Of a stretch of DNA of 64,000 bases, positions 25,588 through 34,456 are shown one piece after another. Each line of letters starts with the position of its first letter. The first letter of the stretch is position 1. The position numbers and the translations under genes were made by a program. Origin of the DNA: Halobellus ruber (GTDB lineage: Archaea; Halobacteriota; Halobacteria; Halobacteriales; Haloferacaceae). The stretch covers positions 62,001 through 126,000 of the forward strand of contig NZ_JACKXD010000006.1 of the NCBI RefSeq assembly GCF_014212355.1. Direction: 5' to 3'. The notes below the pieces were generated by a model. That model was not told the origin of the DNA. It worked only from the letters and a program-made list of their open reading frames with translations, and searched no databases.

Positions 25588-26942
25588 TGAGCCACAACGC
25601 GTTCATCACCGAGGAAACGATCGAGGGCGACGGGGCGGGGCCGCTGGCCGGCCGGACGGTCGCGGTCAAGGACAACATCAGCACCGAGGGCGTCCGGACC
25701 ACCTGCGGGTCGGCGATGCTGGAATCGTACGTCCCGCCGTACGACGCCACCGTCGTCGAGCGGCTGAAGCAGGCGGGCGCGACCATCGTCGGCAAGGCGA
25801 ACATGGACGAGTTCGGGATGGGCGGCACCACCGAGACCTCCGCGTACGGCCCGGTAGAGAACCCCGTCGACACCGACCGCGTCCCCGGCGGCTCCTCCGG
25901 CGGGTCGGCCGCGGCGGTCGCGGCGGGCGACGCGGACCTCGCTTTGGGCTCCGACACCGGCGGGTCGGTCCGCAACCCCGCGGCGTTCTGCGGGGTCGTC
26001 GGGATCAAACCCACCTACGGGCTGGTCTCCCGGTACGGGTTGGTGGCGTACGCCAACTCCCTCGAACAGATCGGGCCGATCGCGCGAACCGTCGAGGACG
26101 CCGCCGCGCTGCTCGACGTCATCGCCGGGCCCGATCCGAAGGACGGGACCACTCGATACGACCTCGACGACGATGGCGGTGCGGCTGACGACCGGGGTGC
26201 TGCCGGCCGCGGGAGTCCCACCGACGGCGGGTCGGCGACCCACCCCGCGACCGACGCCGACTACGCCGCGGCCGCCGACGGCGACGTCGAGGGGACGACG
26301 ATCGGCGTCGTCACCGACCTGCTCGACGGCGCCGACGACCGGGTGGTCGACCGGTTCGAGGCCGCCCTCGCGGACCTCCGCTCGCAGGGCGCGGAGACGG
26401 TGGAGGTGTCCTTGGACTCCGTCGAGCACGCGGTCCAGGCGTACTACGTGATCGCGATGTCCGAGGCGTCGTCGAACCTCGCGCGCTTCGACGGCGTGCG
26501 GTACGGCGTCTCCGGCGGCTACGAGGGCAACTGGAACGAGTCGTTCGCGGCCGCCCGCGAGGAGGGGTTCGGCGAGGAGGTCAAACGCCGGATCCTGCTG
26601 GGCACCTACGCCCTCTCGGCGGGGTATCACGACAAATACTACAAGAAAGCCCAGGACGCCCGGGCGTGGGTCAAACGCGACTTCGACGACGCCTTCGAGC
26701 GCGCGGACGTGCTCGCGACCCCGACGATGCCGGTCGTCCCGCCGGAACTCGGCGAGAGCCTCTCTGATCCCCTCCAACTGTACCTGATGGACGCCAACAC
26801 CGTTCCGGTGAACCTCGCGAACCTCCCCGCGATCTCGGTGCCCGCGGGCGAGGCCGACGGGCTCCCGGTGGGACTCCAGTTGATCGGCCCGAAGTTCGGC
26901 GAGGAAGCCATCGTCCGGGCGGCCTCGGCGGTCGAAGGGTAG
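25587..26942 (+). CDS. gatA: Asp-tRNA(Asn)/Glu-tRNA(Gln) amidotransferase subunit A
   Basis: 451 residues. The amidase-signature triad is present: Lys28 (AVKDN), the cis-Ser103 in GGSSGGS, and Ser127 in SDTGGS, with 24 residues between the serines as in characterised GatA. It releases ammonia from glutamine for transamidation of Asp-tRNA(Asn) or Glu-tRNA(Gln). A 45-residue Gly/Asp/Ala-rich insertion (about 190-235) lies between the catalytic core and the C-terminal part and is likely a surface loop. gatB is not in the window. It forms a two-gene operon with gatC. Confidence 0.95.
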   Translation: MSHNAFITEETIEGDGAGPLAGRTVAVKDNISTEGVRTTCGSAMLESYVPPYDATVVERLKQAGATIVGKANMDEFGMGGTTETSAYGPVENPVDTDRVPGGSSGGSAAAVAAGDADLALGSDTGGSVRNPAAFCGVVGIKPTYGLVSRYGLVAYANSLEQIGPIARTVEDAAALLDVIAGPDPKDGTTRYDLDDDGGAADDRGAAGRGSPTDGGSATHPATDADYAAAADGDVEGTTIGVVTDLLDGADDRVVDRFEAALADLRSQGAETVEVSLDSVEHAVQAYYVIAMSEASSNLARFDGVRYGVSGGYEGNWNESFAAAREEGFGEEVKRRILLGTYALSAGYHDKYYKKAQDARAWVKRDFDDAFERADVLATPTMPVVPPELGESLSDPLQLYLMDANTVPVNLANLPAISVPAGEADGLPVGLQLIGPKFGEEAIVRAASAVEG

Positions 26943-27016
26943 CGTCGGGCCTCGGGAAGTCCCGCTTTCGATGGTTTGATACGGCCGTTCGTACTCCGTC
27001 GGACCGTACTACTCGT

Positions 27017-28555
27017 ATGCCGTGGCGACCCAACTGGCGGGCGACGGTCGGACTGCTCGGCACCGGGATGAAGTACCTCTCGGTGACGATGTTCGTCCCG
27101 CTTCTGGTCGGCGTGATCTACGGCGAGGACGCGTGGGTGTTCGCGCTCTCGATCGTCGCGGTCGCGGTCGCCGGATTCGCCCTCGAACGGGTCGATCCCG
27201 ACCCGGACCTCGGGCCGAGCGAGGCACTGGTGTTCGTGACGCTGGCGTGGCTCGTCGCCGCCGTCGTGGGCGCCGTCCCGTATATGCTGGCCGGCGCCGG
27301 CACCGCGTCGACGCTCGCGGATCCGGTCAACGCGCTGTTCGAGTCGATGAGCGGGTTCACCACCACGGGCGCGACGGTGATGGGGAAGATCGGCGTCGAG
27401 CGGCACTCCCACGCGCTTCTGATGTGGCGACAGCTCACCCAGTGGCTCGGCGGGATGGGGATCATCGTGCTGATGATCGCGATCCTCCCGGAAGTCGCGG
27501 TCAACGGCGCCCAACTGATGGACTCGGAGGCGCCCGGCCCGGAACTCCAGAAGCTGACCCCGAAGATCGCCGAGACCGCCCGGGCGCTGTGGCTGATCTA
27601 CTTCGGGTTCACCGTCCTCCTCGCGGCGCTTCTCTACGCGCTGCACCTGCTCGGGATGGCGCCGAATATGGACCTCTACAACGCCGTCGCCCACGGGTTC
27701 ACGACGCTGCCGACCGGCGGGTTCTCCCCGCAGGCCGACAGCATCGCCGCCTTCTCGGCGGCCGTCCAGTGGGTCGTGATCCCGTTTATGATCGTCGCCG
27801 GCGTCAACTTCGCGCTGTTCTGGCACGTCCTCCGGGGGGAGGCGGCGGTGATGCTCGAAAACACGGAGTTCCGAACGTACGCCGGCGCGATCGCGGTGTT
27901 CACCGCCGGCGTCGGCGTGCTCCTGGTCGGCGGCGCGGCCCCGCCGCTCGGGGACCTCGGCGGCGTCACCGGCGGGCTCACGGAGAACACGATCCGACAG
28001 GCGGCGTTCCAGATCGCGTCGCTGCTGAACTCCACGGGGTACGCCACCTCCGACTTCGCGCAGTGGGACACCCACGCCCAGGTGCTGCTGCTGTTTGCGA
28101 TGTTCGTCGGCGGCTCGGCGGGGTCGACCGGCGGCGGTGTGAAGGTCGTCCGGTGGCTGGTCGTGCTGAAGGCCATCCGGCGGGAGCTTTTCACCACCGC
28201 CCGCCCGGACGTGGTCCAGCCCGTCCGGCTCGGCGGCACCGTCGTCAACGAGGACGCGATCCGCGGCATCCTGGTTTTTACGATGCTGTACGTCCTGTTG
28301 TTCGGGCTGGCGTCGGTGTTCTTCACGCTGGACACCGCACGGGTCGGAATCGAACTCTCGACGCTGGAGGCGGTCAGCGCGTCGCTCGCGACGCTCGGAA
28401 ACATCGGGCCCGGCTTCGGCCGGCTGGGGCCGTTCGGGAACTACCTGTTCTTCCCGGACGCCTCGAAACTGCTCATGATCTTCCTGATGTGGCTCGGCCG
28501 ACTGGAGATCGTCCCGGTGCTCGCGGTGTTCGTCTCCTCGGTCGAGAACCGGTGA
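27017..28555 (+). CDS. trkH: TrkH-family potassium uptake protein
   Basis: 512 residues, four MPM (helix-pore-helix) repeats. The four selectivity-filter loops are visible in order: SGFTTTGAT, TTLPTGGFS, LNSTGYAT and LGNIGPGFG, each with the invariant glycine. It forms the potassium-conducting channel, normally gated by a TrkA ring. The next gene downstream, read in the opposite direction, is trkA, so the two are convergent with 30 bases between the stops. A TATA-like TTTGATAC lies near 26976. Haloarchaea depend on high cytoplasmic potassium, consistent with several such systems. Confidence 0.94.
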   Translation: MPWRPNWRATVGLLGTGMKYLSVTMFVPLLVGVIYGEDAWVFALSIVAVAVAGFALERVDPDPDLGPSEALVFVTLAWLVAAVVGAVPYMLAGAGTASTLADPVNALFESMSGFTTTGATVMGKIGVERHSHALLMWRQLTQWLGGMGIIVLMIAILPEVAVNGAQLMDSEAPGPELQKLTPKIAETARALWLIYFGFTVLLAALLYALHLLGMAPNMDLYNAVAHGFTTLPTGGFSPQADSIAAFSAAVQWVVIPFMIVAGVNFALFWHVLRGEAAVMLENTEFRTYAGAIAVFTAGVGVLLVGGAAPPLGDLGGVTGGLTENTIRQAAFQIASLLNSTGYATSDFAQWDTHAQVLLLFAMFVGGSAGSTGGGVKVVRWLVVLKAIRRELFTTARPDVVQPVRLGGTVVNEDAIRGILVFTMLYVLLFGLASVFFTLDTARVGIELSTLEAVSASLATLGNIGPGFGRLGPFGNYLFFPDASKLLMIFLMWLGRLEIVPVLAVFVSSVENR

Positions 28556-28585
28556 GACACGGGGCCTCCGCGTTCCGAACCCCCC

Positions 28586-29923
28586 TCAGAGTCTGGGCGT
28601 GATCTCCTCGACGACGTCCATATCGGCGAAGACGATCACGTGGTCGCCGACCTCGATCACCGTGTCGCCGCGGGGCGTGATGTGTGCCCCGTCGCGGACC
28701 ACGGCGCCGACAACGACGCCGTCCGGCAGGTCCTGCGCGGACTCCCGGATCGGCCGCCCGGCGAGGACGCTGTCGTCGGCGATCTCGATCTCCAGGACCT
28801 CGGCCTTGTCGGACTCGATGAACGCGACGTTCTCGGCGTTGCCCTCCAGGGTGAACCGCGAGATCTCCTCGGCGACCACGCTCCGCGGGCTGACGCCGAT
28901 GTCGATCCCGACCGTCTCGAAGAGGGCGACGTACTCCGGAGTGTCGATGATCGCGATGGTTCGCTCGACCCCCATCCGGTCGGCAAGCAGCGACACGAGC
29001 AGGTTCTTCTCGTCGGAGTCGAGCGTCGATACGACCACGTCGGCGTCGCCGATGTGCTCGCGTTCGAGGAACTCCACGTTGGTCGCGTCCGACTCCATAA
29101 CCACCGTATCGGGGAGGCGTTCGGCGAGTTCGCGGGCGCGGTCGCCGTCCTGCTCTATCAGCCGCGGTCGGAACCCCCGCTCTTCGAGCAGCCGCGAGAC
29201 GTGGTAGCCGATCTCGGAGCCGCCGACCACCACGACCTCCTCGGTGTCCTCCGACGCCTCCTCGGGGGCGATCGACTCCGCGAACCCGCGGACGCTCCGT
29301 GGGGACCCGACCACCACCACCCGGTCGCCCGGGGTGATGACCGTCTCCCCGCGGGCGATCTCGACCGACCCGTTCCGCAGCACCGCGACGAACGTCAGCG
29401 ACTCGAACCGGTCGGCCTCCGCGACCGTCTGGTCGGCCACCGGGCTGTCGTCGCCGACCTCGAACTCCGCCATCTCCACTTTGCCGCCCGCGAAGGGATC
29501 GACGTCGCGTGCGGCCGGCAGGCTCAGCATCCGGGCGATCGACTTCGCGGCCAGCAGGTTGGTACAGACCATGAAATCGACCCCGAAGGCCCGCTCGGAG
29601 CGCTGCCACGTCCGGAGGTACTCGGTGTTTTTCACCCTGGCGATGGTGAACGCCTCGGAGACCGCCGTCGCCGTCGAACAGATCACGATGTTCGTCTCGT
29701 CGTCGTCGGTCGAGGCGATCACCATATCCGCGTCGTCGATCCCGGCATCTTCGAGGGTTTTCATCGTGGTCCCGTCGCCGGTCACCCCGAGCACGTCCAG
29801 CGAGTAGTTGAGTTCCTCCACCCGCTCGGGGTCGCGGTCGACGACGATCACGTCGTGTGCGCCCGCGAGGTCGGCCGCGATGCTCGATCCGACCTGCCCC
29901 GCGCCGACGACGAGTACCCTCAC
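28586..29923 (-). CDS. trkA: Trk potassium transport system regulator TrkA
   Basis: 445 residues from GTG 29923. It is a double RCK protein: first Rossmann domain with MRVLVVGAGQVGSSI (GAGQVG), a TrkA-C domain around 140-225, a second Rossmann domain starting VVVVGGSEIG, and a second TrkA-C to the end (VEEITPRL). These bind NAD(H)/ATP and gate the TrkH pore. As a tandem protein it would form a tetramer rather than an octamer. Its position, convergent to trkH, supports a functional pair, though they need separate promoters. Confidence 0.94.
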   Translation of the reverse strand: MRVLVVGAGQVGSSIAADLAGAHDVIVVDRDPERVEELNYSLDVLGVTGDGTTMKTLEDAGIDDADMVIASTDDDETNIVICSTATAVSEAFTIARVKNTEYLRTWQRSERAFGVDFMVCTNLLAAKSIARMLSLPAARDVDPFAGGKVEMAEFEVGDDSPVADQTVAEADRFESLTFVAVLRNGSVEIARGETVITPGDRVVVVGSPRSVRGFAESIAPEEASEDTEEVVVVGGSEIGYHVSRLLEERGFRPRLIEQDGDRARELAERLPDTVVMESDATNVEFLEREHIGDADVVVSTLDSDEKNLLVSLLADRMGVERTIAIIDTPEYVALFETVGIDIGVSPRSVVAEEISRFTLEGNAENVAFIESDKAEVLEIEIADDSVLAGRPIRESAQDLPDGVVVGAVVRDGAHITPRGDTVIEVGDHVIVFADMDVVEEITPRL

Positions 29924-30027
29924 GGACGGTCACCCGGCATAGCCTGCTTCGAGTGTGTCCGACGGGCACGTATTCATCTTTCGGCATCCGCCCGCGCGGT
30001 CGCCGGGACCCGCCGGCTGCGATCGGC

Positions 30028-30576
30028 TCACTCGGCGGCCGATCCCGCGCCCCGCTCGACGGCGAGATCGACCGACCTGGGTTCGCCTTCGAGGTCCGCG
30101 ACGACCCGCTCGACAACCTTCTCGGCCTCGCTCGTGATTGCGGGCCTGATCTTGTCCGCCACCCACCCGAGATCGACGAACCGCGGCAGGCTGACCCGGC
30201 TCTCGTTGGCCGACGTGGGCTCGTAGGCGACCTCCATCGAGACGCGGGAGGCGACCGTCGCCCCGGGGGGCGCGCCGTCGGGGAGTTCGTCGAGTTCCTC
30301 GACCCGCCACCGGCCGCTGGCGTCGAGGTTCTTCACAACCTGCCACTCGATCCGGTTCGGGGGGTCGACCTCGGTGACCTCCGACTCGACGGTGTAGGTG
30401 AGTTTCCACCACGCAAAGCGGAGCGCATAGCGGGTGCCCGCGCCGCCGTCTCCCTGCCGGCGGACGACGTCCTCGAGATGTTCGGAGTACGTCGCGTACC
30501 GCGGGAAGTCGACGAGGAAGTCGTAGATCTCCTCCGCCGGCAGGTAGACGACGGTGCTGACGACGAGTTCGTCCAC
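30028..30576 (-). CDS. START/SRPBCC-fold (COQ10-like) protein
   Basis: 182 residues from GTG 30576. The SRPBCC pattern is clear: VSTVVYLPAEEIYDFLVDF, YSEHLEDVVRR, a beta-rich middle (TYTVESEVTEVDPP, then IEWQVVKN and GRWRVEEL), and a long C-terminal helix (AEKVVERVVADLEGE). Polyketide cyclase/COQ10 relatives bind hydrophobic ligands such as isoprenoid quinones. The longer open frame to 30786 overlaps the neighbouring gene and is not used. 43 bases separate it from the stop of the LolA-like gene upstream, with which it may be co-transcribed. Confidence 0.8.
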   Translation of the reverse strand: MDELVVSTVVYLPAEEIYDFLVDFPRYATYSEHLEDVVRRQGDGGAGTRYALRFAWWKLTYTVESEVTEVDPPNRIEWQVVKNLDASGRWRVEELDELPDGAPPGATVASRVSMEVAYEPTSANESRVSLPRFVDLGWVADKIRPAITSEAEKVVERVVADLEGEPRSVDLAVERGAGSAAE

Positions 30577-30619
30577 AGACGTGGCTCGGCCCCCGGCGAA
30601 GAAAGCGTTGTGGGTGGGC

Positions 30620-31813
30620 CTACGATCCGGCGTCGGCGTCCGACGACGATCCGTCCTCGGAGTCGCCGTCCGACCCGGACTCGTCTTCGGCGTCTCCCGC
30701 GTCGGTCGCCGCGATCGTGTCGGCGGTGAGGTCGAGCGCGGTCCCGCGGTCGGCGTCGGTGAGGAGCGACACCGTCCGGTCGGCACGGTCCCACGTCACC
30801 GCGATCCCGTCGTCGGTCTCGGTGACGTTCACGGTCACTCCCGCCACCTCCTCGGTGGTGGTGTTCTGGCCTTCGGGCGGGTCGGTCCCGGCGGTGGTGG
30901 CGACGAGCGTCACGTTCTCCGGCCCGTCGTACCGGGTGATCACGGTCTCGCCGCCGAACGCGACAACCCGGCCCTCCGCGAAGGTGTAGGAGTCGTTACC
31001 GAGTTCGGGCACCGTCATCGCGGTGGCGTTCTGGAGCGGCCCGAAGGCGTCGAAGGTCGGCCCCGCCGCCGACTCGGGCGGCCGGAAGGTGCTGTTCGCG
31101 ACGCTGACGTTGAACCGCGTCTCGGTGTACTCGACCGTCACCGTCGCGTTCGGCCGGTCGTACTCGCTTTTGAGCAGTTTCGAGGAGTCGACGCCGACCC
31201 AGTGGGTGACGACCCCGTCGCGGCTCGCGTTGTCGGGGTCGACCTCGACGACCCACGCGTCGGTCCCGTCGAGGGTCTCACGTCCCGTCCGGGTCGCCGT
31301 GGTGTTGGCCTCGGTCCAGTCGAAGGCGAACGACCGGAGCCGTTCGGTCACGTTCCGGACGCTCTCGTTGTCCCAGTCGTGCGGGTACGCCGCCGACTCG
31401 TTCGCGTACGAGGCGTTGTGGGTCATATTGCCGGCGTGCGTGTCGTTCGAGATCACGCGGGTGATCCCCGTCCGTTCGTCGTGGATCCACGCGACGGAGC
31501 CGTTCGTCCCCGCGATCACCGTGCGGTTGTCGGCCGACACGGACACCCTGGAGGCGTTGCCCTCGCCGAACGTGAACGAGGTGTTGTACTGCCGCTGGGT
31601 CGTATCGTTTGCGACCGTCACCGTCGCGGTCCCGACGACCGTCTCGGCGTTCTCGTACTGCGCTTCGGCGTCGTCGAGGATAGCGTCGCCGGAGGGGTCG
31701 CCGACGTCGGCGATCCCTAACCCCGCGACGACGGCGACGCCGACGAACAGCAGCGCGGCCGCGACGACGATCGCGCCGGCGGCGCCCCTGTCGCCCTCGT
31801 GGGTCTCTCGCAT
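30620..31813 (-). CDS. Membrane-anchored LolA-like (outer-membrane-lipoprotein-carrier fold) protein
   Basis: 397 residues from ATG 31813. One N-terminal membrane helix (AAGAIVVAAALLFVGVAVVAG) anchors an extracytoplasmic domain with DAEAQYENAETVVGTATVTV, then beta strands ending YNTSFTFGEGNASRV, a pattern of LolA/LppX or RseB-type lipid-binding half-barrels. About 20 N-glycosylation sequons (NxS/T) are spread through the domain. The C-terminal 40 residues are an Asp/Ser/Glu tail. It is divergent from a LolD/E-like ABC transporter at 31975; a TATA-like box on the minus strand (31841-31848) serves it. The lipid-carrier role is inferred from fold and neighbourhood. Confidence 0.7.
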   Translation of the reverse strand: MRETHEGDRGAAGAIVVAAALLFVGVAVVAGLGIADVGDPSGDAILDDAEAQYENAETVVGTATVTVANDTTQRQYNTSFTFGEGNASRVSVSADNRTVIAGTNGSVAWIHDERTGITRVISNDTHAGNMTHNASYANESAAYPHDWDNESVRNVTERLRSFAFDWTEANTTATRTGRETLDGTDAWVVEVDPDNASRDGVVTHWVGVDSSKLLKSEYDRPNATVTVEYTETRFNVSVANSTFRPPESAAGPTFDAFGPLQNATAMTVPELGNDSYTFAEGRVVAFGGETVITRYDGPENVTLVATTAGTDPPEGQNTTTEEVAGVTVNVTETDDGIAVTWDRADRTVSLLTDADRGTALDLTADTIAATDAGDAEDESGSDGDSEDGSSSDADAGS

Positions 31814-31974
31814 CACCCGTGATACGGAACCAATCCATATACACTCTGCGGTGAAGCGAGTAGCGACCCTCCGCCGGGTTCCGGACCGTCGCGTCCTCTC
31901 GGCGTCGATCCGACGATCTCGGGCGGACCCCGAACGGGGGAGGCGTTTTCACGTTCCGGTTCTAACGGCGGTCG

Positions 31975-32820
31975 ATGCGTTCACCACCGAACGGCCCGGG
32001 TGCCGGGAGCGCGGCCGGGCCCGATCCGGCGCCGGACCCGGCGGCCGCCGATCCGGTCGTGTCGCTCGACGGCGTCACGAAGACCTACCAGCTTGGGGGC
32101 ACTGTCACCGCGCTCGACGACGTGTCGGTTTCCCTCGATGCCGGCTCCTACACCGCGGTGATGGGGCCGAGCGGGTCGGGGAAGTCGACGCTTCTCAACC
32201 TGATCGGCGGCCTCGACACCGCCGACACCGGGACCGTGCGCGTCGACGGCGTCGACCTGGGGTCGGTCTCCGAGTCGCAGCGTGCGGCGAAGCGCGGGAC
32301 GGCGATCGGGTTCGTCTTCCAGACGTTCAACCTGATGCCGCGGCTGACCGCCGTCGAGAACGTCGCGCTCCCGCTGGTGTTCGACGGGTGGACGCGTAGC
32401 GAGCGGCTGGAGCGCGCCCGGCAGATGCTCGACGACGTCGGGCTCGGCGACCGCCACGACCACAAGCCCGCGGAACTCTCCGGGGGCCAGCGCCAGCGGG
32501 TTGCCATCGCCCGAGCACTCGCTCCGAACCCGTCGCTACTCCTGGCGGACGAGCCGACCGGCAACGTCGACACCGACACCGGTGCGGCGATCATGCGGCT
32601 GCTCGCGGACATCCACGACCGCGGGAACACCATCCTGCTCGTGAGCCACGCCCGCCGGATCGCCGAACACGCCGAGCGGATCGTCCACGTCAGGGACGGG
32701 CGGCTGGAACGGGTCGAGACCGTCGGCCGGCGTCGACCACACGGGAGCGACGACGGGGGTACAGGGTCCGAGAGCCGGGTAGCCGGCGGGCGGACAGCGG
32801 GGACCGATGGATCCGAGTGA
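31975..32820 (+). CDS. ABC transporter ATPase, LolD/MacB type
   Basis: 281 residues. Walker A GPSGSGKST, Q-loop VFQTFNLMPRLTAVENV, signature LSGGQRQR, Walker B LLLADEPTGNVD and the switch His in LVSHARR are intact. The Q-loop form and NLMPRLTAVENVALPL are diagnostic of the MacB/LolD/FtsE-like (type VII) group, which moves substrates across or out of the membrane without a channel. A 25-residue Pro/Ala N-terminal and a Gly/Ser-rich C-terminal extension are present. Its stop lies 14 bases inside the permease gene. It is divergent from the LolA-like gene. Confidence 0.92.
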   Translation: MRSPPNGPGAGSAAGPDPAPDPAAADPVVSLDGVTKTYQLGGTVTALDDVSVSLDAGSYTAVMGPSGSGKSTLLNLIGGLDTADTGTVRVDGVDLGSVSESQRAAKRGTAIGFVFQTFNLMPRLTAVENVALPLVFDGWTRSERLERARQMLDDVGLGDRHDHKPAELSGGQRQRVAIARALAPNPSLLLADEPTGNVDTDTGAAIMRLLADIHDRGNTILLVSHARRIAEHAERIVHVRDGRLERVETVGRRRPHGSDDGGTGSESRVAGGRTAGTDGSE

Positions 32821-34054
32821 GGCGCTCCGGATCGCGACCCGCTCGATCCGCGCCCACCGGCTCCGGTCGGGGCTGACGGTCGTCGGGATGGTGATCGGGA
32901 TCGCGTCGGTCGTCGCGTTCGCCACGTTCGGCGCGAGCGTCCAGGCGGCGGTGATCGGCGACATCGGCGAGACCAACGCCAACAACGTGTTCGTGACGCC
33001 CGCAAGCGTCGAGGACGACTCCCCGGGCGGCGAGGAACTCGCCGCGACCCGGCCGGTGTTCACGGAGATCGACGTCGAGCGGCTCCGCGAGGCGCCGGGA
33101 GTCGACGCGGTGATCCCGCAGGGGTTGGTCGGCCTCTCCTCGGTCACGTACGGGAACCAGACCGTCGCCCAGCGGCAGGCTACCGCGACCGTTCCGGCGA
33201 CGTTCACCCCTGCCGACACCGTCGCCGGCCGGGGCTTCGAGTCGGGCGCGTCGGAGGCCGTCCTCAACGAGGCCGCCGCCCGGTCCTTCGAGCGGAACGT
33301 CACCGTCGGTTCGACGCTCCAACTCACGCTGGCGTCCGGTGACACCCGGAACGTCACGGTGGTCGGGATCGTCTCCGGCACGCGCGGCGGCTTCCTCTCG
33401 GGGTTCGGCGACGAACAGCCCCGGATCTACCTCCCGGTCGACCCGTTCTACTCGACGGTCGTCGAGAGCCCCTCGGTCGGCGCCGACGTTCGGGTCTACC
33501 CGCAGCTCACGGTGGTCGCGGAACCCGACGCGGTCCCGGCGGTGAAGGATCGGACCGAGGCCTACCTCACCGGCGGGTCCGACGCCGCACAGCTGCTCGC
33601 GGAGGGCGTCGAGATCAGAGTGCAGACCAGCGAGGACGTCGTGGGCGCGATCCAGGACGTGATCTCCCAGATCACCCGGTTCGTGACCGGGATCGCGGTG
33701 ATCTCGCTCGTGGTCGCCGCCATCGGCATCGCGAACATCACCCTGGTCTCGGTCACCGAGCGCACCAAGGAGATCGGGATAATGAAAGCCGTCGGGGCGA
33801 CCAACCGCGACACGATGCAGCTGTTCCTCACCGAATCGGTGCTTCTGGGTACTCTGGGAGCGGTGCTCGGCGTCCCGGTCGGCCTCGCCGTCGCGCTGGG
33901 GGCGACGCGGTTCGCGGACGTGGGGTTCACGCCGGCCGTCGACTGGATCGGGTTCGCCGTCGTGGTCGGGATCGGCGTCGGGATCGTCGCCGGACTTTAC
34001 CCCGCCTGGCGCGCGTCGAAGGTCGACCCGATCGACGCGTTGCGGTACAAGTAG
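32807..34054 (+). CDS. ABC transporter permease, LolE/MacB type (FtsX fold)
   Basis: 415 residues with four membrane helices. One N-terminal helix (GLTVVGMVIGIASVVAFATF) precedes a 230-residue extracellular MacB_PCD domain (FVTPASVEDDS to EDVVGAIQDV). Three C-terminal helices follow the ISLVVAAIGIANITLVSVTERTKEIG segment (the family KEIGIMKAVGA motif). With its 14-base overlap it forms an obligate pair with the ATPase. Such mechanotransmission transporters handle lipoproteins, macrolides or peptides. The domain layout and the LolA-like neighbour suggest lipoprotein or lipid handling. Confidence 0.92.
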   Translation: MDPSEALRIATRSIRAHRLRSGLTVVGMVIGIASVVAFATFGASVQAAVIGDIGETNANNVFVTPASVEDDSPGGEELAATRPVFTEIDVERLREAPGVDAVIPQGLVGLSSVTYGNQTVAQRQATATVPATFTPADTVAGRGFESGASEAVLNEAAARSFERNVTVGSTLQLTLASGDTRNVTVVGIVSGTRGGFLSGFGDEQPRIYLPVDPFYSTVVESPSVGADVRVYPQLTVVAEPDAVPAVKDRTEAYLTGGSDAAQLLAEGVEIRVQTSEDVVGAIQDVISQITRFVTGIAVISLVVAAIGIANITLVSVTERTKEIGIMKAVGATNRDTMQLFLTESVLLGTLGAVLGVPVGLAVALGATRFADVGFTPAVDWIGFAVVVGIGVGIVAGLYPAWRASKVDPIDALRYK

Positions 34055-34456
34055 TTCTCGGATTCGATACTGGTGCGAAATCGGACGGACTGGTTCAGAG
34101 CGCCCCTCGACCCTCTATATCGCCGTTTAGGGCCAAATACGTCCACCGATCGCCACCGTTATCAATATTCGAAACTGAAAATAAGGTATTTATCCGGCCT
34201 TCCATTCGACCAAGGTGAGTCGGAGCGGAAGCGGGAATGCAGGACGACGTGAGCCGCAGGTGTCGCCGTGGTGTCGGCGGTAGGGGCGCACTCCCCGGGT
34301 ACGTATCCGCCGACGAGCGTCGCGTCCGGCGTTCGACTGCCGATGTGGGCCTGTTGTCACGACCGACCTCCGCCCGGGTGCTCAGTTCGACGCTGTGGCT
34401 CCGGCGGCGGACGGACTCGTCCGTTCCCACCGCGCCGACTCGAGAGGAAGTACTCG
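34055..34456. promoter_or_regulatory. Long leader/promoter region of the surface-glycoprotein gene
   Basis: 402 bases. A TATA-like TATTTATCC at 34187-34195 sits in an AT-rich island (34155-34200). Transcription would start near 34217, leaving a 240-base untranslated leader before ATG 34457. Abundant haloarchaeal surface-layer genes often have long leaders. A second AT-rich patch (34115-34135) may hold another element. No protein gene is seen here. Confidence 0.45.
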
